This document shows, piece by piece, positions 1 to 5,304 of a stretch of 6,592 nucleotides of DNA; the stretch's first letter is position 1; each line of letters opens with the position of its first letter. The position numbers and the translations under genes are program-made. This DNA is from Pseudomonadota bacterium (GTDB lineage: Bacteria; Pseudomonadota; Alphaproteobacteria; Rhizobiales; Rhizobiaceae): contig JAEWHQ010000316.1 in the NCBI GenBank assembly GCA_023387715.1, forward strand, positions 1 through 6,592, given 5' to 3'. A model generated the notes under the pieces. That model was not told the origin of the DNA and searched no databases. It saw only the letters and a list, made by a program, of their open reading frames with translations.

Positions 1-332
1 GCTATGTGGAATCATCAGCCATCGGCTTGCTTGCCGGACGCTTTACTGCGGCTGAAGTATTGGGCAAAGAGTTGGAAATTCCGCCCCTCACCACCGGTTT
101 TGGTGCTTTGCTTGGCCACATTACCGGCGGCCATCTTATCAGCGATGAAGAACCGGGCAAACGCTCTTTCCAGCCAATGAATGTCAATTTCGGCCTTTTC
201 CCGCCTGTTGAAGTGGTGAAAACCGAAGGCAAACGTCTGCGCGGTAAAGAGAAAACCATTGCCAAAAAACGCGCCATGAGCGCGCGTGCATTGGAAGATT
301 GGAAAAAATGGCTGGAAAAATCAGCACTTTAA
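1..332 (+). CDS. trmFO: TrmFO, folate-dependent tRNA (uracil-54-C5)-methyltransferase, C-terminal fragment
   Basis: TrmFO uses 5,10-methylenetetrahydrofolate and FADH2 to methylate U54 in the T-loop of tRNAs in the cytoplasm. Only about the last 110 residues are visible; the frame enters at base 3 (Tyr-Val-Glu-Ser) and ends at the TAA at 330-332. The recognisable family C-terminus includes the YVES start of the fragment, the GLLAGR segment, [17 protein letters not shown], and the hallmark [13 protein letters not shown] stretch near residues 57-69 of the fragment. A basic tail follows ([19 protein letters not shown]). The family is usually about 450-470 residues, so the FAD-binding N-terminal part lies left of the window. 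The GTG at 6-8 is an internal valine, not a start. The gene converges on the NDUFAF6-like gene and is followed within 25 bases by a strong terminator. The family call is firm; only the missing 5' part is unknown. Confidence 0.93.
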   Translation, partial: YVESSAIGLLAGRFTAAEVLGKELEIPPLTTGFGALLGHITGGHLISDEEPGKRSFQPMNVNFGLFPPVEVVKTEGKRLRGKEKTIAKKRAMSARALEDWKKWLEKSAL

Positions 333-354
333 GCGTTTTTCCATCGCATAAATG

Positions 355-391
355 AAACGGGCAAGACTGATAATAGTCTTGCCCGTTTTTT
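355..391 (+). terminator. Rho-independent terminator between convergent genes
   Basis: A perfect 14-bp stem (355-368 with 375-388) has a GC-rich core ACGGGCAAGACT/AGTCTTGCCCGT and a GATAAT loop. On the + strand it runs straight into six T residues (386-391), so it is a textbook terminator for trmFO. On the - strand the hairpin is followed by TTTCATTTATG, a weaker U-tract, so it may also end transcripts coming from the NDUFAF6-like gene, whose stop codon lies about 28 bases away. Bidirectional use is an inference from the symmetry and the convergent gene arrangement. Confidence 0.93.
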
Positions 392-415
392 ATTGTCTTA
401 TCGGATAAAATCTAT

Positions 416-1270
416 TCAGCCGAACAATCCGGCTTTCATCATCGTCCATTGACGGCTAAGCGGGGAAATATCGTTGATTTCAATTGTTGCCTTATCCGCA
501 TTACGGCTCAAGCTCCGCAAATAGACCGGCACCAGAGTGACCGGCAAAAATGCAGGTTTCAAACTGGCAGGCAACCCACGCGCAGCTTTTTTATAGGCTA
601 CAAAATGCTCATTTGCCAAAGCGATCATAGCGCGCACTAAGTTCGTCTTTTCAGCCTCATGGCTTGAGCCCAAATAGGTGTCAGCATCAAGCCCCACCGC
701 CTGCATAATATCTGCCGGCATATAGATCTGGCTTCGCGCACGGTGAAGCGGCATCAACCGCAACAAGCCAGCAATGCTTTGCGCAACACCTGCATGGCCT
801 GCGGCTTCGCTGAATTGCGGCGCTCTGTCCGTATCAAGAATATTTGCCGCCATTTGTATCAGAACAGATGCCGTCTCGCCGCAATAGCCTTCCAGATCAT
901 GGCGCGCTGGCATCGGATCATTATAAAGATCGAAAATCCGCGCTTCGCAATAAGCATCAAAGACATGTAGCGGAAGAGAATATTGCTTGATCGTTGCCAT
1001 CAAACTGGCAGCCACCGGATGGCTTTCGGTTTCACCATGTCCGGCACCATTGATGAGATCACGCCACCATTGCAGGCGCACCTCACCCGGCAAGGCATCT
1101 TTGACGACATCACGAATACGGGCAATTTCCACATTAAACGCATAGAGCGCTGCCAAAGCACCGCGCTTTGCTTCCGGCGCATAAAGCAATGAAAGGTAGC
1201 GGTCTTTATCCGCTTGAGCCAACAGGTTCAGGCAATAAAGTTCATTATCCTGCATTTTATCCGCTTGCAT
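416..1270 (-). CDS. Squalene/phytoene synthase-fold protein, NDUFAF6-like, probably non-catalytic
   Basis: The 284-residue protein belongs to the trans-isoprenyl diphosphate synthase (squalene/phytoene synthase) superfamily. Its best match by eye is the NDUFAF6 branch: ALYAFNVEIARIRDVV at 40-55 resembles human ALRAFNVELAQVKDSV, and LQWWRD (66-71), HPVA (84-87), the AQSIAGLLRLMPLHRARS segment (163-180) and IYMPADIM (182-189) also match. Where true phytoene synthases carry DDxxD, this protein has ARIRD (50-54), keeping only D54; where they carry DVxED, it has RLMPLHRARS (171-180). Prenyl-diphosphate condensation is therefore unlikely. Human NDUFAF6 helps assemble complex I (ND1 module); I infer a similar role here. 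The gene starts one base after the upstream NDUFAF3-like stop, with no clear Shine-Dalgarno sequence, which suggests translational coupling. An alternative ATG at codon 6 (1255) cannot be excluded. Automated pipelines would probably call it phytoene synthase or HpnC-like; the lost motifs argue against both. Confidence 0.88.
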   Translation of the reverse strand: MQADKMQDNELYCLNLLAQADKDRYLSLLYAPEAKRGALAALYAFNVEIARIRDVVKDALPGEVRLQWWRDLINGAGHGETESHPVAASLMATIKQYSLPLHVFDAYCEARIFDLYNDPMPARHDLEGYCGETASVLIQMAANILDTDRAPQFSEAAGHAGVAQSIAGLLRLMPLHRARSQIYMPADIMQAVGLDADTYLGSSHEAEKTNLVRAMIALANEHFVAYKKAARGLPASLKPAFLPVTLVPVYLRSLSRNADKATIEINDISPLSRQWTMMKAGLFG

Positions 1271-1271
1271 A

Positions 1272-1661
1272 TTATTCGACAGCGATCAGCGCTGCGGCCA
1301 CGGCACGATCTTCCGCCAAAAGCACATTATATGTGCGCACAGCTGCACCGGTACTCATCGGATCAGAAGAGATATTATGGGCACGCAGCAATTCACGCAC
1401 CTCCGCCGGAATGCGGCGTAAATCCACCCCCGTGCCAACCAGAAGAATTTCAATGTCATTGGCCTGCTCAAGAATGAGTTTCAGGTCATCGACAGCAAGC
1501 AAGGGGGCATCTTTTGGCTCCCAACCATGCACACCGCTTGGCAGGCACATGATGGAACCTTTATGAGACATTTCGGCAAAGCGGAAACCACCATTACCAT
1601 AAGCGTCAATAGGCGCACGTCCAGGGAAATGCGCCTCACGCATCTGAATGCCGGAAGACAT
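1272..1661 (-). CDS. Mth938-domain (DUF498) protein, NDUFAF3-like
   Basis: A 129-residue soluble protein with no signal peptide or membrane segment. Family signatures are the N-terminal HFPGRAPIDAYGNGGFRF (11-28), the LPSGVHGW strand (40-47), the central EILLVGTG (71-78) followed by charged LRRIP, and C-terminal MSTGAAVRTYNVLLAEDR (102-119). The same pattern occurs in human NDUFAF3 (VVVGTG, then ACATFNFL), which works with NDUFAF4 in early complex I assembly. The archaeal prototype MTH938 has a solved fold but no assigned reaction, and I see no obvious catalytic residues. The gene begins one base after the secDF stop (TGA-T-ATG) with a GGAG Shine-Dalgarno sequence inside the end of secDF, and ends one base before the NDUFAF6-like ATG. 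Family membership is clear. The complex I role is inferred from the eukaryotic relative and from gene order. Confidence 0.9.
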   Translation of the reverse strand: MSSGIQMREAHFPGRAPIDAYGNGGFRFAEMSHKGSIMCLPSGVHGWEPKDAPLLAVDDLKLILEQANDIEILLVGTGVDLRRIPAEVRELLRAHNISSDPMSTGAAVRTYNVLLAEDRAVAAALIAVE

Positions 1662-1662
1662 A

Positions 1663-3948
1663 TCAGCTCTCCAAATTCAATGACTGAGCCAACTCGTCAC
1701 CCATATCATCATCGCCGTCCTGACGCGGGCTGCGCGGCTTCAAACCGAACTGCACCAGCAACGGGCCTGCAATAAAGATAGACGAATAACTGGCCACAAC
1801 GATACCAACACTGAGCGCCAGCGCAAAGTTGCGAATATCCTCACCGCCGAACACATAAAGCGGCACATGCGCAAGGAAGGTCACAAAGGAGGTCAGAATG
1901 GTACGTGACAATGTCTGGTTAATCGAAGCATCGATAATCGCTGGCAATGGCGCACTCTGATAACGGCGCAGGTTTTCGCGGATACGGTCATAAATCACGA
2001 TCGTGTCATTGAGCGAGTAGCCGATAATTGTCAGAATTGCCGCGACACTCCAGAGATTAAACTCCATGCCAAAGACAACAAACATACCTGCCAGAATGAT
2101 AACATCATGCACGGTGGCAATCACCGCACCAAAAGCGAGCTGCCAGCGGAAGCGCAACCAGACATAGATAAAGATGCCAAGCAAGGACAAGACCACCGCC
2201 AGAACGCCGGCATTGCTCAGCTGCTCGGAAACAGTTGGCCCTACCACTTCAACGCGCTGGAACATATATTCCTTGCCAAACTCATCGCGCAGTTTCACCG
2301 CAATGGTCTGATCAGCCTCGTCGCCAACTTCCTGACTGCCAATCAGCACAAGCGCTGAGTTCGCATCTTCTGTCGGCATTACACGGGCGCTCTCAATATT
2401 GAGTTCAGAAAGGCGTTCGCTGATATCAACGAGATCTGCATCACCTTCACGCGCCTGCAATTCGACCATTGCACCGCCGCGGAAATCAACGCCATAGTTA
2501 AAGCCGATATTGACGAAAAGCGCCAAAACAATCGCACAGGCCAGAACCGAAACACCAAGTGTCAGGAACTGCAAACGCATGAATGGAATGCGGGTGACAG
2601 TCGGCACCAGCTTCAAACGACGCTTCGGCACTTCCTTAGGCTTTACAATGCGGATCCATTGCGAAATGAGCAATCGTGTAAAGGTCAGTGTCGTGAAAAG
2701 CGTTGTTGCGATACCAATCGTAACAGTTACGGCAAAACCATAAATCGCACCACTGCCCAAAATAAACAGCACAAGAGCTGCAATCAATGTGGTTAGGTTC
2801 GCATCAATAATTGTTGAAAGCGCACGGTAAAAGCCAGATTCCATTGCCTGAACAACAGAATAACCATGACGGCGGTCTTCACGTACGCGCTCATAAATCA
2901 GCACATTGGCATCCACAGCCATACCGATGGTCAGCACCAGACCGGCAACACTTGCCATACTGACAGAGGCGCCGATGATCGACAAAATAGCAACCAGAAG
3001 AATGATGTTGACCGCAACCGCGATCATCGCCAACACACCCAAAGTGCCGTAAGAAAGGATCATAAAGAGGCCGACAAGAACCGCGGCCATTGACGCAGCA
3101 ACGGCTGCGGCACTGGCATAATCCGCACCCAGTGCAGAGGTAATCGTCCGCTCTTCAAGCACGCTCACACTTGCCGGCAAGGCACCCGATCGCAGAACAA
3201 CAGCCAGATTACTGGCTGCATCATAATCAAAAGCGCCTGTCAGCTGTAATTGATCCGTATCAATTTTCGTTTGCACTACAGGTGCAGAAATTACCTGCTG
3301 ATCAACGACAACGGTAAATGGACGACCCACACTTTTCTCGGTTAGTTCAGCCATGGCATGACGGCCTTCAGAACTCAGCGTAATCGTAATAACAGGCGTT
3401 GTGCCATCAGCTGCATATTCAGCCTGTGCATCCAGAATATCTTCATTCGTCAGTGCCGGTTTTTTGACCACCAGATAACCAACAGGCGGATCATCAAACG
3501 AATAAACAATCATATCCCCTTCAGGCGGGGTGCCGCGAATAGCCTCATTCGGCGTCATCGAAGCATCAACCTCATGGAAGGAAACGGTGCCGTTCGCGCT
3601 CAAAATATCTTTCAAAAGCTGGATATCGTAGATACCACGCACTTCGACAAGAATTTGGCCTTTGCTGCGCTCTTTTTCGACAAGCGAGTCTGCGTAGCCC
3701 ATTTCTTTCAAACGGTTGCTTAAAATCTCAACCGTTTTATCGACAACCCGGTCAGAGCTTTTTGAAGACTGGACAATCAGCCGTGAACCGCCTGACAGAT
3801 CAAGATCAAGCGAGACCTGTTTTTTCGGCAGGAAATTCGGCAGCCCGTCTAAGGTATCACGCGAGAAAAGATTGGGTAAGGCGAAAATAACGCCCATGAA
3901 GACGACCAACCAGATCAGAGCGGCTTTCCAGCGCGAAAAATAGAGCAT
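1663..3948 (-). CDS. secDF: SecDF, fused protein-export membrane protein SecD/SecF
   Basis: This 761-residue inner-membrane protein joins SecD (about 1-445) and SecF (about 455-735) in one chain of twelve predicted membrane segments. It uses the proton-motive force to help SecYEG/SecA pull and release substrates on the periplasmic side. The SecD half has TM1 (9-25), the DLDLSGG motif (48-54), a periplasmic P1 region, then five helices from about 281 to 430 containing [19 protein letters not shown] (340-358) and DANLTT (382-387). The SecF half has [10 protein letters not shown] (483-492), GPTVSEQ (570-576), TVHDV (612-616), [19 protein letters not shown] (641-659) and [11 protein letters not shown] (677-687). 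D346, D648 and R682 align with Thermus SecDF D340, D637 and R671, residues implicated in proton coupling. The length matches compact fusions such as Bacillus SecDF (about 737) rather than separate E. coli SecD plus SecF. The tail (739-761) is acidic. The start MLYFSRWK is typical of the family, though no strong Shine-Dalgarno sequence precedes it. No yajC lies between it and prfB. Confidence 0.97.
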   Translation of the reverse strand: MLYFSRWKAALIWLVVFMGVIFALPNLFSRDTLDGLPNFLPKKQVSLDLDLSGGSRLIVQSSKSSDRVVDKTVEILSNRLKEMGYADSLVEKERSKGQILVEVRGIYDIQLLKDILSANGTVSFHEVDASMTPNEAIRGTPPEGDMIVYSFDDPPVGYLVVKKPALTNEDILDAQAEYAADGTTPVITITLSSEGRHAMAELTEKSVGRPFTVVVDQQVISAPVVQTKIDTDQLQLTGAFDYDAASNLAVVLRSGALPASVSVLEERTITSALGADYASAAAVAASMAAVLVGLFMILSYGTLGVLAMIAVAVNIILLVAILSIIGASVSMASVAGLVLTIGMAVDANVLIYERVREDRRHGYSVVQAMESGFYRALSTIIDANLTTLIAALVLFILGSGAIYGFAVTVTIGIATTLFTTLTFTRLLISQWIRIVKPKEVPKRRLKLVPTVTRIPFMRLQFLTLGVSVLACAIVLALFVNIGFNYGVDFRGGAMVELQAREGDADLVDISERLSELNIESARVMPTEDANSALVLIGSQEVGDEADQTIAVKLRDEFGKEYMFQRVEVVGPTVSEQLSNAGVLAVVLSLLGIFIYVWLRFRWQLAFGAVIATVHDVIILAGMFVVFGMEFNLWSVAAILTIIGYSLNDTIVIYDRIRENLRRYQSAPLPAIIDASINQTLSRTILTSFVTFLAHVPLYVFGGEDIRNFALALSVGIVVASYSSIFIAGPLLVQFGLKPRSPRQDGDDDMGDELAQSLNLES
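1667..1672 (-). promoter_or_regulatory. Ribosome binding site of the NDUFAF3-like gene
   Basis: On the - strand GGAGAG lies within the last codons of secDF, with seven bases between GGAG and the ATG at 1661. Its position supports the chosen start and fits termination-reinitiation coupling with secDF. Confidence 0.7.
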
Positions 3949-3983
3949 GAAACTGCGAATCCATATTTGTCAGATACATATGA

Positions 3984-4020
3984 TGCAGGGCGAAACAGCA
4001 CTATGCAATCCCGCCCTGCA
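3984..4020 (-). repeat. 9-bp inverted repeat (hairpin) between prfB and secDF
   Basis: TGCAGGGCG (3984-3992) and CGCCCTGCA (4012-4020) form a perfect GC-rich stem with a 19-base loop. It lies 30 bases past the prfB stop and 35 bases before the secDF ATG on the - strand. The transcript continues TCATATGTATC, with no proper U-run, so it is a poor intrinsic terminator. It could be a transcript-processing or stabilising hairpin, a leader structure for secDF, or a protein-binding site. I see no convincing secDF promoter in this 97-base gap, so read-through from prfB is possible. Confidence 0.6.
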
Positions 4021-4050
4021 ACACTTAATAATCGGCTCAGCCAAGATCAG

Positions 4051-5179
4051 CTAGTCGATATCTTCGACCACCACGTCACTGCCGCTGATGCGATGCGCAA
4101 GTGATGCTTCCATAAACGGTGTCACAGCACCATCAAGCACTTCTTGCGGATTTGTGCTTTCCACACCGGTACGTAAATCCTTGACCAGCTGATAAGGCTG
4201 CAAGACATAAGAACGGATCTGATGTCCCCAACCAATATCGGTTTTAGAAGCCGTCATTGCATTGGTGGCTTCTTCACGTTTTTTCAGCTCTTCTTCATAG
4301 AGACGAGCGCGCAACATTGACCATGCAGTTGCACGGTTTTTATGCTGCGAACGTTCCGACTGACACTGAACCACAATGCCGGACTTGATATGCGTAATAC
4401 GTACAGCAGAGTCCGTCGTGTTAACGTGCTGACCACCGGCACCCGATGCGCGATATGTATCAATGCGAACATCAGCTTCGGTGACATCCACTTCAATATT
4501 ATCGTCAATCACCGGATAGACCCAGATACTGGAAAACGATGTATGACGACGCGCATTGGAATCATAAGGCGAAATACGAACCAGACGATGCACACCGGAT
4601 TCGGTTTTCATCATGCCGTAAGAATTATGCCCCTTAATCAGCAGCGTTGCTGATTTGATACCCGCTTCTTCACCATCGTGAATTTCAAGCAGCTCAACCT
4701 TACGACCGCTCTTTTCTGCCCAGCGCGTGTACATGCGCAGCAACATCGAAGCCCAGTCCTGACTTTCCGTACCACCGGCACCGGCATGCACTTCCACATA
4801 AGTATCGTTTGGATCAGCTTCACCCGACAACAGCATGTCGATCTGACGTTTAGCGATATCGGTTTTCAGCGCACGGATAGCATCTTCTGCATCAGCGATA
4901 ATCGACTTATCGCCCTCTTCCTCACCCATAGCGATCAGCTCAATGCTGTCCTGCAAGGTCTGGGTCAGATATTTGATGCCATTGATGCTGTCATCGAGCT
5001 GCTGACGCTCACGCATAAGCTTCTGCGCTTCCTGAGCATCATTCCAAAGGGTCGGATCTTCTGCGCGTTGGTTTAAATAACCCAGCCGTTTAATGGACTG
5101 ATCCCAGTCAAAGATGCCTCCTCAGCAGGCTTATGGCCTGCTTGATTTCGTCGACCAAGCTCTCAATTTCAGCGCGCAT
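4051..5179 (-). CDS. prfB: Peptide chain release factor 2 (RF2), expressed through a +1 programmed frameshift
   Basis: RF2 recognises UAA and UGA in the ribosomal A site and triggers peptidyl-tRNA hydrolysis. Translation starts at ATG 5179 ([14 protein letters not shown]), eleven bases after an AAGGA sequence, and meets an in-frame TGA as codon 24 (5110-5108). A +1 shift on CTT-TGA-C continues as Leu23-Asp24-Trp-Asp, giving 375 residues, close to E. coli RF2 (365). The peptide-release motif GGQ is at 248-250 ([11 protein letters not shown]). The stop-codon tripeptide is SPY at 203-205, where E. coli has SPF. The residue matching E. coli 246 is Ala (244), as in most RF2 rather than the Thr of K-12. 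Other family landmarks are [12 protein letters not shown] (77-88 of the part starting at Met55, i.e. 131-142), HRLVR and RSQHKN. The tail ends SDVVVEDID. Glutamine methylation of GGQ would need PrmC, encoded elsewhere. An annotation starting at internal Met55 (5016) would lose the real N-terminus. Confidence 0.96.
5107..5122 (-). promoter_or_regulatory. prfB programmed +1 frameshift site (autoregulatory recoding element)
   Basis: Read on the - strand the site is AGGAGG-CAT-CTT-TGA-C. It has an internal Shine-Dalgarno-like AGGAGG (5122-5117), a three-base spacer, the slippery CTT codon (5113-5111), the poor stop context TGA-C (5110-5107) and immediate continuation in the +1 frame. This is the same layout as E. 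coli prfB (AGGGGG-TAT-CTT-TGA-C), in which low RF2 slows termination at UGA and favours the shift, so RF2 controls its own synthesis. The zero frame stops here, while the +1 frame stays open to 4051. Confidence 0.96.
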
Positions 5180-5190
5180 TCGCTTTATAT

Positions 5191-5195
5191 TCCTT
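5191..5195 (-). promoter_or_regulatory. Ribosome binding site of prfB
   Basis: AAGGA on the - strand lies eleven bases upstream of the ATG at 5179. The spacing is slightly long but acceptable, and it supports the short first reading frame before the frameshift as the true start. Confidence 0.55.
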
Positions 5196-5216
5196 AATCT
5201 ATTCTCAAACTTCAAA

Positions 5217-5230
5217 AGCAGATTTCTGCT
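5217..5230 (-). repeat. Short palindrome in the prfB leader
   Basis: On the - strand AGCAGA-AA-TCTGCT is a near-perfect 14-base palindrome followed by TTTT. As RNA it could form a five-pair stem with an AAAT loop. It is small enough to be chance. It is noted because it lies between the larger repeat cluster and the prfB ribosome binding site. Confidence 0.35.
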
Positions 5231-5241
5231 CTTATGCTTCA

Positions 5242-5281
5242 CTCATCAAACAAATGATGAGGCAACATAGTCACCTCATCA
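5242..5281 (-). repeat. Three interlocking inverted repeats between the PBP gene and prfB
   Basis: On the - strand the order is TGATGAGG (5281-5274), eleven bases, CCTCATCA (5262-5255), six bases, TGATGAG (5248-5242). The middle arm can pair with the left arm (8 bp, loop 11) or the right arm (7 bp, loop 6), but not both. The left hairpin is followed by TTTGTTT, so it resembles a weak intrinsic terminator for the PBP gene, with the right hairpin as a mutually exclusive alternative. As DNA, the arms would instead be operator half-sites around the candidate promoter. Which reading is right cannot be settled from the sequence. Confidence 0.6.
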
Positions 5282-5292
5282 AAGCCTGTAAA
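5264..5292 (-). promoter_or_regulatory. Candidate sigma-70-type promoter for prfB
   Basis: TTTACA (5292-5287) matches the -35 consensus at five of six positions. After a 17-base spacer, TATGTT (5269-5264) matches the -10 consensus at four of six. Transcription would start near 5257 and give a leader of about 80 bases. The left repeat arm lies in the spacer and the middle arm just past the -10, so a bound protein could block it. This is a pattern match only, and the site could equally be non-functional sequence just past the PBP stop. Confidence 0.4.
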
Positions 5293-5304
5293 GAATTTGT
5301 AGTC

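Noticed and set aside
2..277. 91-codon - strand open frame opposite trmFO
   Set aside because: The + strand encodes the highly conserved TrmFO C-terminus; the antisense product has no family features.
1168..1566. 132-codon + strand open frame
   Set aside because: It lies antisense to the NDUFAF3-like and NDUFAF6-like genes, has low-complexity Ser/Arg-rich composition and matches no family I recognise; it is a shadow of the real genes.
3358..3723. 121-codon + strand open frame opposite secDF
   Set aside because: It is antisense to the SecD P1 region and its composition is typical of a reverse-frame shadow.
3967..4010. Promoter for secDF, TTGCAT with CATCAT at 17-base spacing
   Set aside because: It matches the -35 consensus at only three of six positions and the -10 at four of six, and it overlaps the hairpin; too weak to list.
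4051..5016. prfB as a shorter gene starting at the Met at 5016
   Set aside because: Family-like sequence ([13 protein letters not shown]) continues upstream of that Met in the same frame and joins the 23-codon first frame through a textbook frameshift site.
4678..5076. 132-codon + strand open frame opposite prfB
   Set aside because: It is antisense to conserved RF2 sequence and resembles no family; there is no supporting ribosome binding site or neighbour.
5108..5110. In-frame TGA in prfB read as a pseudogene or sequencing error
   Set aside because: The surrounding AGGAGG-CAT-CTT-TGA-C is the known recoding signal, and the resulting protein is full length with intact GGQ.
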